Source of the DNA: a virus
IMG/VR virus record: IMGVR_UViG_3300036806_000217
Location: 1 to 64,000 of that record
Length of the DNA: 64,000 bases
Direction: 5' to 3' (one strand)
Shown: piece by piece, positions 46,478-53,354 of the stretch
How positions within the stretch are numbered: position 1 is the first letter of the stretch
Layout of the letters: each line of letters starts with the position of its first letter
Notes under the pieces: model-generated
Told to the model about the DNA's origin: nothing
What the model saw: only the letters and a program-made list of their open reading frames with translations
Database searches by the model: none
Program-made: the position numbers and the translations under genes

Positions 46478-46896
46478 CCGAGCAGTTCGACCCCCACATC
46501 CTGGCCTCCGTGGAGCAGTGGCGTGCCGAGCGCGCAGCAGACACCGCCTGGACCCGCCACCTCCCGCCCGAGGCCCGCGCCGAGATGGACACCGAGCTCG
46601 CCGCGCTGGACGGCGATGCGCGAGCCGTGGCCCTGATCGCCTGGCGCAACACCGCCGCCGTGTACGCCGACCCCGAGCTGCACGCCGCGCTCAGCCGGGA
46701 CGCGGACCGGCAGGCCACGCCCGACCGCGACGGCTACACGTTCGGCGTGTACCTGCCGCCCGGGGTCAGCGAGGAAGTCCGCGACCGGCTCGGGGACCGG
46801 ATCATGGACCTCGTTGCCGACGCCGTCCCCGACGCTGAGGTTGTCGGGCAGGCCGGGGATCCGCTCGGGGCTGTGGACGGGATCGCCCGGCCGTAG
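46474..46896 (+). CDS. hypothetical protein
   Basis: 140 residues from a GTGA overlap with the HTH gene. Helical N-part (WRAERAADTAWTRHLPPEAR), then YTFGVYLPPGVSEEVRDRLG and an acidic end. Partner of the HTH protein by position; toxin activity is not evident from sequence. Followed by a terminator. Confidence 0.6.
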   Translation: MTEQFDPHILASVEQWRAERAADTAWTRHLPPEARAEMDTELAALDGDARAVALIAWRNTAAVYADPELHAALSRDADRQATPDRDGYTFGVYLPPGVSEEVRDRLGDRIMDLVADAVPDAEVVGQAGDPLGAVDGIARP

Positions 46897-46988
46897 CCGC
46901 TACGCTCGGGGCGCGGTCGCTGACACCCGCAGTTCGGTAGTCCGGACGAGAACGACCCTGGCCGCTGCAAACGAGCCAGGACAACAGG

Positions 46989-47015
46989 GCGCCCCCGGCC
47001 GATGGTCGGGGGCGC
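46989..47015. terminator. GC-rich terminator between convergent genes
   Basis: GCGCCCCCG (46989-46997) with CGGGGGCGC (47007-47015), 9-base loop, between the stop at 46896 and the convergent stop at 47030. Confidence 0.7.
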
Positions 47016-47029
47016 GGCTGCGTGGTGGG

Positions 47030-47863
47030 CTACTCGGACGGCGGGGTGATGACGAACAGAGTGTGCGGCAGGCCCCGGCCGGACGCACCCGGACGCTTGC
47101 CGACCTCCGCAATCAGGCCCTGCTCAAGCAGTGCCCGGACGTTGAGCGCGATTCCAGGCGCGGAGAGCGGGCTGATCTCCGCAAGGTCCGCCCGTGAGAA
47201 GAACTCCGAGCCGAAGCGCTCCCGTGCGACGGCCAGCAGCTTGTGTCCACGCGTATCCGGCGCGTCCCGCCTGGCCAGGTCCGACCGCTGCCCCTGGCGG
47301 ACGTCCCGGCCCGCAAAGAAGGGTTCGATGAGCGGCCACGGGAAGAGCCACATGTTCGCGATGAAGCGCCACTGCTCGCGAGGAACGGGCCAATCCGGGT
47401 CGGACTGCGCGATCTGCATCACGCGGGCCCGGCTCAGGCCAACACGACGGCTGATCTCCGCCACGTTGACCCACTGCCCCTCGTAGGCGTGCCAGTCGAC
47501 GGTCGAGATCCCGACGGCGCCGCTGGCCGAGACGAGCATCGGCGACGGCGTTCGGGAGAGATTGTGCAGCGGTCCTTCCGTCGTGATCGCTTCGACCTCG
47601 GCCACCGCCGCATCCTCGCGGGCGTCGAACCACTCAACGCTGCGCTCGAACCTGAGCGGCCACCACGTCGCCGCCGTGGTTGCGTGCTGGCTCCAGCGCA
47701 GCTTGAGATTGTTCGTGATCCCGACGTACAGGAGCTGGCCAAAGACGTCGTAGAACCGGTACAGCGCGGTCGTTCCGGGCTTGTGCTCCGGGGCGGGTAA
47801 GCCGGTGGACTCCCGCTCGGTCTCGCTAGTCCTCGGGGCTTCCTGGGGCGTGCCCTGTTTCAT
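47030..47863 (-). CDS. GIY-YIG nuclease-like domain fused to winged-helix DNA-binding region
   Basis: 277 residues. Residues 31-110: ALYRFYDVFGQLLYVGITNN is a GIY-YIG-like core (YRFYD, YVGIT), with an arginine and a later glutamate. An HTH follows, NVAEISRRVGLSRARVMQIA (about 131-150), then a C-terminal winged helix with SRADLAEISPLSAPGIALNV. It could be a homing-type nuclease or a regulator that reuses a nuclease fold. The start overlaps the upstream gene by 38 bases. Confidence 0.75.
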   Translation of the reverse strand: MKQGTPQEAPRTSETERESTGLPAPEHKPGTTALYRFYDVFGQLLYVGITNNLKLRWSQHATTAATWWPLRFERSVEWFDAREDAAVAEVEAITTEGPLHNLSRTPSPMLVSASGAVGISTVDWHAYEGQWVNVAEISRRVGLSRARVMQIAQSDPDWPVPREQWRFIANMWLFPWPLIEPFFAGRDVRQGQRSDLARRDAPDTRGHKLLAVARERFGSEFFSRADLAEISPLSAPGIALNVRALLEQGLIAEVGKRPGASGRGLPHTLFVITPPSE

Positions 47864-48122
47864 CTGCGGTCTCTTCCTTACGCTCTTCCAGATCGGTCCG
47901 TCGCCCCTGCTTGAGCCCGGCCAAGCGCTGTTCCCAGTACGCCTCCAGGGAGGCGAGGGGGTAGCGAGGCACGGTGCTGCCCGGTGCCATGACTGCTTTC
48001 GGGAACGCCTGATCGGTGGCGGCCAGCCGATGGATGAGCTGTCGGCTGCGCTGTACGTGTGCGGCGAACTCGGTGACGGTCATCGGATCGGGTGGCCCCT
48101 CCTGGCCCGGGGTGGGCGACAT
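47826..48122 (-). CDS. excisionase/MerR-type HTH protein
   Basis: 98 residues. MTVTEFAAHVQRSRQLIHRL, then FPKAVMAPGSTVPRYPLASLEAYWEQRL is the HTH_17-like pattern of excisionases and small plasmid regulators (helix, wing with PRY, third helix). ATG 48122 after GAGAGGA; an inner ATG lies 13 codons on. Overlaps the GIY-YIG gene, so the two are coupled. Confidence 0.72.
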   Translation of the reverse strand: MSPTPGQEGPPDPMTVTEFAAHVQRSRQLIHRLAATDQAFPKAVMAPGSTVPRYPLASLEAYWEQRLAGLKQGRRTDLEERKEETADETGHAPGSPED

Positions 48123-48197
48123 ACGGACATCCTCTCAAGAAGGTGTTGCTGATGTAAAGGAAGTCGCGTAGCTTGGGACTCGCGACAACACGCAAAG

Positions 48198-48305
48198 GCC
48201 CCGACCGCTCGTGACAGATCGGCCGGGGCTGACAACGGGTCGTCCGGGCGGTGACACGCCCGGACGACCCTCAACCCCGACTCGGAGGTGACACTCCGGG
48301 TCGGG
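48198..48305. repeat. array of three hairpins with identical GTGACA loops
   Basis: Stem 1 48198-48210/48217-48229 (11 of 13 pairs), stem 2 48237-48250/48257-48270 (14 of 14), stem 3 48276-48287/48294-48305 (12 of 12 with one G-T). The loops at 48211, 48251 and 48288 are all GTGACA. The stems differ in sequence, so structure plus loop is conserved rather than a simple repeat. It lies in the leader of the gene at 48337, between divergent genes. Confidence 0.8.
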
Positions 48306-48336
48306 CATCCGCCACCTGATCTCACCAGGAGCGAAC

Positions 48337-48579
48337 ATGCTTGATCGTAGCCAGGAAGTTCCTGGTTCCGGCAGTCCCGCACCGGCCTCCACCCTCGGCG
48401 GCCCGGACACCATCACCGCCGCAGCCGCACGCACCCGACACCTGCGCACCCCCGGCGACCGGAACCAGACCGGGTACGACTTCGACGGCGACGGGCAGCT
48501 CGTGCTCCGCGACGGCTGGGACTCGCACCACGCTGACCGCGCCTTCGGGCAGGGACCGGACGGCGGTAGCGCGGCATGA
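48337..48579 (+). CDS. small hypothetical protein downstream of hairpin array
   Basis: 80 residues, ATG after CCAGGAGCG. Disordered N-terminus, then YDFDGDGQLVLRDGWDSHHA. First gene after the three-hairpin leader and coupled by ATGA to the next. Unknown. Confidence 0.6.
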   Translation: MLDRSQEVPGSGSPAPASTLGGPDTITAAAARTRHLRTPGDRNQTGYDFDGDGQLVLRDGWDSHHADRAFGQGPDGGSAA

Positions 48580-48989
48580 GCGCCGCCGACCCGGACGCCA
48601 ACCCCCGCCTCAAAGCGATCATCGCCCGCCACACCAACGACATCGCATTCCTCGTCCCCGGATGCCCGACCGACGGCAACACCAGCATCGACGGCGTCAC
48701 CCTCGGCGAACTCCTCGCCGACGCCCGCGACCACCTGGAGGCCATCGACGCCGACAACGCCAGCATCCTCAACGCCGCCCTCATCTACCTCGCCGACGCC
48801 CTCGACGCCGACAACGACACCGCCCAAGACGTGCTCCTCAGCTACGTCGACCACTACCTCACCGGCAGCGAAGATTCGGACGGCTTCATGGACGGCGTCG
48901 AAGACATGGCCCGCAAACTCGCCGCCGAGTACGGCCTCAGCTACCCCGACGGCGCCGTGCTCCACGACCAGGCGGCAGGTGCACGATGA
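48576..48989 (+). CDS. acidic hypothetical protein
   Basis: 137 residues, strongly acidic and helical (LGELLADARDHLEAIDADNA, YLADALDADNDTAQDVLLSY). Acidity and length recall phage DNA-mimic or anti-restriction proteins, but no family match is claimed. ATGA overlaps at both ends. Confidence 0.62.
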   Translation: MSAADPDANPRLKAIIARHTNDIAFLVPGCPTDGNTSIDGVTLGELLADARDHLEAIDADNASILNAALIYLADALDADNDTAQDVLLSYVDHYLTGSEDSDGFMDGVEDMARKLAAEYGLSYPDGAVLHDQAAGAR

Positions 48990-49309
48990 CCCGCCCCACG
49001 ATCCACGGCGACGGACCCGCCCGCCCCGCCACCGACGCCGAGATCAAAGCCGTCCTCGACCAATACACCGCCGCGGACGGCGCCGTCGACTTCCACGCGC
49101 TCTGGCTCGACGCGCAAGCCAAGGACCGGCAGGACGCGATCGACTACGCCGTCCTCCGCGTCAACCAACTCCTCCAGGCCCTCGCCGACGACACCGGCGA
49201 CTACGCCCAGCGCAACGCCACCGTCGACGACTTCCGCACCGCCGTCCGCCACCTCCGCACGCTCAACAGCGGACACCTGCCCCAGCTCACCGCACGCCAG
49301 GAGGCCTGA
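48986..49309 (+). CDS. hypothetical helical protein
   Basis: 107 residues from an ATGA overlap. DAEIKAVLDQYTAADGAVDF and DYAVLRVNQLLQALADDTGD are helices. One base separates it from the next gene. Unknown. Confidence 0.62.
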   Translation: MTRPTIHGDGPARPATDAEIKAVLDQYTAADGAVDFHALWLDAQAKDRQDAIDYAVLRVNQLLQALADDTGDYAQRNATVDDFRTAVRHLRTLNSGHLPQLTARQEA

Positions 49310-49310
49310 C

Positions 49311-49514
49311 ATGGCCACCGCCGCACCCGACGTCGCCACCGAACTCGACCTCGTCCGTGCCGACGGCATCCGCCACTACTGGCGGGCCGTGGCACTCCTC
49401 GCCGAAGCCGAAGGGCTCCGCGACAGCGACTACAAACACGACCTCATGGAGCGCTGCCAGCGCCACACCGAACTCGCCAAAACCGCAGCACTGCTCACCG
49501 GCAGCAGCAGCTGA
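49311..49514 (+). CDS. small helical protein
   Basis: 67 residues, ATG after CAGGAGGCCTGAC. IRHYWRAVALLAEAEGLRDS and LMERCQRHTELAKTAALL. Unknown. Confidence 0.58.
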   Translation: MATAAPDVATELDLVRADGIRHYWRAVALLAEAEGLRDSDYKHDLMERCQRHTELAKTAALLTGSSS

Positions 49515-49552
49515 CCCACCCCCCGGGCAACGACACCACGGAGGACCGACCC

Positions 49553-49777
49553 ATGCCATGGAACCCGTTCGCACCCAAGGCGCCCGCCGTCGACACCCGC
49601 TACCACGACGCCGAGCAGCGCCGCCAGGAAGACGCCGCCCACAAACGCCAGGTCGCCGCCGACGCAGCCGCCCGCCAGGAGGCATCCGACGCCTACTACG
49701 CCGAGATCATGCCCCAGCGCCGGGCCCGCCGCGCCGCCTGCACCATGTCCAACCACGACCGCTGCCTCAGCCACTGA
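49553..49777 (+). CDS. small basic/helical protein
   Basis: 74 residues, ATG after ACGGAGGACC. Long charged helix (HDAEQRRQEDAAHKRQVAAD) followed by RRARRAACTMSNH. Last gene before the double terminator that separates it from the transfer module. Confidence 0.55.
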   Translation: MPWNPFAPKAPAVDTRYHDAEQRRQEDAAHKRQVAADAAARQEASDAYYAEIMPQRRARRAACTMSNHDRCLSH

Positions 49778-49790
49778 GCAGCCCCCGAGC

Positions 49791-49866
49791 GCGGCCGACC
49801 CGACCCCCCGCGCGGGTCGGCCGCACAGCCGGCGCCCGCCCCGCACCCCCGGGCGGGACGGGCGCC
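49791..49866 (+). terminator. two tandem terminator hairpins
   Basis: GCGGCCGACCC (49791-49801)/GGGTCGGCCGC (49814-49824), then GGCGCCCGCCCCGC (49831-49844)/GCGGGACGGGCGCC (49853-49866) with one mismatch. This insulates the transfer genes from upstream transcription. Confidence 0.8.
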
Positions 49867-49909
49867 ACCACCGACCGAGCACGACGACCTGAATGGAAGC
49901 CGACCAGCC

Positions 49910-50806
49910 GTGGCCAAGACCGACGATCACCCGATCCACCCCTACGAGCGCGAGCTCAACATCGCGCTCGCGGTGATGTGCTGGGCCTCGGTAGCGATGG
50001 CCATCGGCTTCGAGGCAACTACGGCACTCCCCCTCGTCGCCAGTGAGCGAGTCCCGGCCGACGTGAGGATCAGCGATCTGATCGCCACGGGTGCCGTGGT
50101 GGCCATGGCCGCCTACGCCCTCCTGCTGGAGTGGGTCAACCGTCACCACCCGTCCCGCCGCCGGGCCTGGCGCCGGTCAGGCTGGTCCTGCCAGGGAGTG
50201 CTACTGGCGATGTGTACCGCCGGCGCCATAGAGAAGCACCACTACCTGGCGCTCCCTTGGATTGCCACGACGGCCGTCATGGGCCTGGGCAGTTGGAACC
50301 TCTGGATGCGTGGCCAACTACTGCCAGCCGAGGACCAGAAGGTCATCAACGAGCTGATCGCAGACAAGGAGCGCCGCGAAAGAGACGCAATCCGCGCCGC
50401 CGAACACCGCCGCCGCGAGACCCGCTTTCAGAAAGTCGCCGCCTCCTACCAGCCGGCCGGAGCCGCACCCCTGAGCGTTCCTGCCCTGAAGCCCGAAGTC
50501 GATCCGAAGCCCTGGCTCATCCCGGATGGAAAGCACAGCCCGGTCGTGTACTTCATCCAGAACGGCGACCGCGTCAAGATCGGCACGACGACGAACCTGC
50601 GCTCCCGGATCAGCGCCCTTTCGTTGCGGCCCACCGACATCGTGCTGCTCGTCAACGGCGGACGACCGTTCGAGCAGGCACTCCACAAGCGCTTCGCCAG
50701 CGTGCGAGTCGGCAACACCGAGTGGTTCGCCAATTCCGGGCCGGTCGCCGAGTACATCGTCATCGAGGCTGCGCGGGCCCGAGCTATCGCCAAGTCGAAG
50801 GGATGA
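49910..50806 (+). CDS. membrane protein with C-terminal T5orf172/GIY-YIG-like domain
   Basis: 298 residues from GTG 49910. About four transmembrane helices fill the first 140 residues (NIALAVMCWASVAMAIGF, LIATGAVVAMAAYALLLEW, and two more). A charged linker follows, then from residue ~209 VVYFIQNGDRVKIGTTTNLR and FEQALHKRFASVRVGNTEWF, the signature of the T5orf172/Mug113 branch of GIY-YIG proteins. It would display a nuclease-like domain at the membrane. First gene of the transfer module, ATGA-coupled to the DUF2637 gene. Confidence 0.78.
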   Translation: MAKTDDHPIHPYERELNIALAVMCWASVAMAIGFEATTALPLVASERVPADVRISDLIATGAVVAMAAYALLLEWVNRHHPSRRRAWRRSGWSCQGVLLAMCTAGAIEKHHYLALPWIATTAVMGLGSWNLWMRGQLLPAEDQKVINELIADKERRERDAIRAAEHRRRETRFQKVAASYQPAGAAPLSVPALKPEVDPKPWLIPDGKHSPVVYFIQNGDRVKIGTTTNLRSRISALSLRPTDIVLLVNGGRPFEQALHKRFASVRVGNTEWFANSGPVAEYIVIEAARARAIAKSKG

Positions 50807-51720
50807 CCATGGACGAGATCGACGACGCCCCCGTCGCCTCGCCGGAGACCATCCGGCGCCTCATGCTGTTCGCGGTCATCCTGTCCATCGCCTCGACCGC
50901 CACAGCGTTCTGGCTCTCCTACGAGCACCTCCACGACGTCGCCAGCGGCCATGGCCTCAGCGCAGCCCGCGCCTGGGCATGGCCCGGCACGGTCGACACC
51001 TTCATCATCATCGGCGAGGTGATGATCCTCGTCGCCAACCTTCTCCGCAGGACCGACGGGTGGGCCATCTGCGTAACCGTCATCGGCTCCGTGGGCTCCG
51101 TCGCCCTGAACGTCGCTGGCGTCGGAGCGCACGCGGCGATCATGACGTATATCGTCGCGGCGGTGCCGCCCTGCGGCGCGCTCATGTCCTTCGCGATTCT
51201 CATGCGGCAGATCAAGAAGGTCCTCACTCCACGACGGGACGAGGCGGAGCCGTCGGCGGATGCAACGACGGATCAGCCCATCGCCGACGACGGAGCAGCC
51301 GACGGAAGCCGGCCACCCGTCGTCGGGAAGACCGTCGACCCGACGCCTCCCGACGCGACGGAAGCGGCTCGATCCGTCGTCGAGTCGACGCCTTCCGTCG
51401 ACCTTCCCGACGCTTCCCCCGTCGCTGCATCCGTCGTCGAGAGGCCAGCCCAGCCGCCGACGACTCGTCGGCCGAAGGCGACCCGATCCGCCACCGGGAA
51501 GCGTCCGCCCCGTCGGTCTCTCGACGAGTGGGTGGAGATCGCCGGGCCGATCTTCCACGCCGAGTTCCAGCGCCTCCGCAGGAAGCCGACCGCCAATGAG
51601 TTTGCTCAGGCGATCGACCGGGCCGGCTTCGGCCTGCCCTCGGACACGGTGGCGAAGACGATCCGTTCGGAGATTCTCGACCGCGCGGACGTCCCGGCTC
51701 TGAGTGAGGAGGGGCAATGA
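50803..51720 (+). CDS. DUF2637 membrane protein, plasmid-transfer associated
   Basis: 305 residues from the ATGA overlap (an ATG two codons on is an alternative). About four transmembrane helices in residues 18-140 (RLMLFAVILSIASTATAFWL, TFIIIGEVMILVANLL, AAIMTYIVAAVPPCGALM) form DUF2637. A 90-residue disordered linker rich in Val/Pro/Ser/Thr follows, then a C-terminal helical DNA-binding-like domain (FQRLRRKPTANEFAQAIDRA). DUF2637 proteins accompany TraB-type transfer genes on Streptomyces plasmids and ICEs. Confidence 0.82.
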   Translation: MTMDEIDDAPVASPETIRRLMLFAVILSIASTATAFWLSYEHLHDVASGHGLSAARAWAWPGTVDTFIIIGEVMILVANLLRRTDGWAICVTVIGSVGSVALNVAGVGAHAAIMTYIVAAVPPCGALMSFAILMRQIKKVLTPRRDEAEPSADATTDQPIADDGAADGSRPPVVGKTVDPTPPDATEAARSVVESTPSVDLPDASPVAASVVERPAQPPTTRRPKATRSATGKRPPRRSLDEWVEIAGPIFHAEFQRLRRKPTANEFAQAIDRAGFGLPSDTVAKTIRSEILDRADVPALSEEGQ

Positions 51721-51846
51721 CGCCTGGCTAGGTGATCTACGACGACGACAGCGACGACGTACCCCTGGGGTACCCCCCGTAGGCCCCTGACCTGACCCTA
51801 TCCCCTCACGACGACAGCGACGACGACGCACCTCGAAGGAGACCCC
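51721..51846. repeat. non-coding gap with 18-bp CGACG-type direct repeats and a palindrome
   Basis: ACGACGACAGCGACGACG occurs at 51742-51759 and 51808-51825. Between them GTACCCCTGGGGTAC (51759-51773) is a palindrome. The gap lies between transfer genes and ends with the ribosome site of the next gene. Repeats next to a TraB-type translocase gene suggest a cis transfer locus (clt) or a promoter-operator. Confidence 0.6.
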
Positions 51847-53325
51847 GTGGCGGACACTCAGGCGCCGCCCGCGCCCGCACCGCAGACCGTGTACGTTCCC
51901 GTGCCCCAGCCGCCAGCCGTAACGGCGGGCTGGGCGGTTCCGGCTGGGCAGGCCCCGGCGAAGGAGCCGTCCGAGCGGAAGGGTCGCGGCCGCGGGATCC
52001 CGGCAGCGCCGGCATTGGCGGCCGCGGGCAACGCGACGGCGCTCGGCGTCACCTCGGCCTACGCCGCGGGCGGCTGGCCCGGCATGGCCGCAGCGGGCGG
52101 CGCTGCCGTGCTCGCCGCGGGCGGGGCGGTGGTGCACCGGCGCCGAGCGGTGAAGCGCAGCGCGGACATTCGCAAGGCACTGCGGGCCGCGGGCCTCGGC
52201 GGCGGCTCGCTCGGTTCCGGTGGCGGCCGCGGATTCGGCCTCGGTGGCGGGTCGTCTTCGCGCCGTGGCGGGTTGTTCGGTGGCGGGTCGGGTGGCGGCC
52301 GGAAGTCGGCGGCCGCGGGCTCGTCTCGTGGCGCCTCGGGTTCGCGTTCTGGTGGCGGGTCGACGGCTCCGTCCCGTGGCGGCCGCGCGGGTGGGTCGAA
52401 CTCGCCGCGTGCCGGCAAGTCCGGGGCGGGCGCCAGCACCGGTTCGTCCGGTCGCCTGGGTCGGGCCCTGGACCGGATGCTCGGCGGCAGTGGCCAGAAG
52501 GCCGGCGTCGACAAGGCGGCCCGGAAGTCCGCGAGCGAGACCGCTGCGGCGGCGAAGAGCGTCAAGGCGGCGCGGAAGGCGGCGAAGGCCGCGGCGAAGC
52601 AGGCCCGCAAGGATCTCGGCCTGCCGTCCCGCAGCAGCCGGCTCGCCGCGGCGTCCAAGCGCGGCGCCGGCCGTGCCTGGTCCAAGACGGCCAGTCCGCG
52701 GGCGGCTGCCCGTCGCCTCGCCGCCCGGAGCGTGCGGAAGGCCCGCGGCCTCACCGCCGACGGGCTTCGCTCGCTGCGCGCCGGGGTGTGGGGCCTGCTC
52801 AAGCACATGTCCTGGAAGAAGGGCGGCAAGCGGGCCCTGGCCGCGTGGAAGGCGCACCGCGCCAAGCGCAAGACCACCACGCCCGCCGCGCCGCCCACCC
52901 CGCCGATCGCGTCCACCGTCCGCCGACCCGCCAGTACGACCCCCATCCGATCCTCTGGAGGACCCGGCATGTCCGGCTACCACTTCGTCGCACCCGCCAC
53001 GGAAGGCGTCCGCGCCGCCGCGAACTACAACCCCACCGGCATGCTGCAGGTCATCGAGGACTTCGCCGGGCTCTCCGAAGCCCTGGAGCTCCACGCCCAG
53101 GCCATGCGCGTGACCGTCGAGAACGCCGACGCGAAGTTCCCGCTGGCCCCGCAGGTCATCGACGTCATGCGGCAGGTCCACAACCTGCAGCTGAAGGCCG
53201 CCGAGCTCGCCAAGGAGCTCCAGCCCGCATCCCGCAAGCTCCACGAGGCCGACCTCGCCCGCCACTCCAGCCCCCGCAAGGGCCCGCAGGGCGAGCGCAT
53301 GTGGGACATCGCCTCCAACAGCTAG
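51847..53325 (+). CDS. Gly/Ser-rich membrane protein of the transfer module
   Basis: 492 residues from GTG 51847 (CGAAGGAGACCCC upstream). Proline-rich start, a hydrophobic stretch near residues 55-95, a long Gly/Ser/Arg-rich disordered region (to ~205), a basic Ala/Lys/Arg region (~215-355), then a globular C-terminal domain beginning MSGYHFVAPATEGVRAAANY. The last part has its own ATG (52969) after TGGAGGACCC, so it may also be a separate 118-residue protein. Similar proteins accompany Streptomyces plasmid spread genes. Confidence 0.68.
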   Translation: MADTQAPPAPAPQTVYVPVPQPPAVTAGWAVPAGQAPAKEPSERKGRGRGIPAAPALAAAGNATALGVTSAYAAGGWPGMAAAGGAAVLAAGGAVVHRRRAVKRSADIRKALRAAGLGGGSLGSGGGRGFGLGGGSSSRRGGLFGGGSGGGRKSAAAGSSRGASGSRSGGGSTAPSRGGRAGGSNSPRAGKSGAGASTGSSGRLGRALDRMLGGSGQKAGVDKAARKSASETAAAAKSVKAARKAAKAAAKQARKDLGLPSRSSRLAAASKRGAGRAWSKTASPRAAARRLAARSVRKARGLTADGLRSLRAGVWGLLKHMSWKKGGKRALAAWKAHRAKRKTTTPAAPPTPPIASTVRRPASTTPIRSSGGPGMSGYHFVAPATEGVRAAANYNPTGMLQVIEDFAGLSEALELHAQAMRVTVENADAKFPLAPQVIDVMRQVHNLQLKAAELAKELQPASRKLHEADLARHSSPRKGPQGERMWDIASNS

Positions 53326-53354
53326 TCCGCCGTCGCGCGGAGAAAGGCACGATC

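Noticed and set aside
45762-46896. Toxin-antitoxin system at 46172-46896
   Set aside because: The HTH protein could be an antitoxin, but the partner has no recognisable toxin motif, so no such call is made.
46900-46985. Possible tRNA between 46896 and the terminator
   Set aside because: GCAGTTCGGTAG looked D-loop-like, but there is no TTCGA T-arm, no matching acceptor stem and no CCA-proximal pairing.
48181-48310. CRISPR array
   Set aside because: The repeated element is only a 6-base loop with different stems of 12-14 bp and irregular spacing; no repeat-spacer structure and no cas genes.
50446-53265. 939-residue leftward ORF across the transfer module
   Set aside because: Antisense artefact of GC codon bias; the rightward frames contain DUF2637, T5orf172 and membrane segments.
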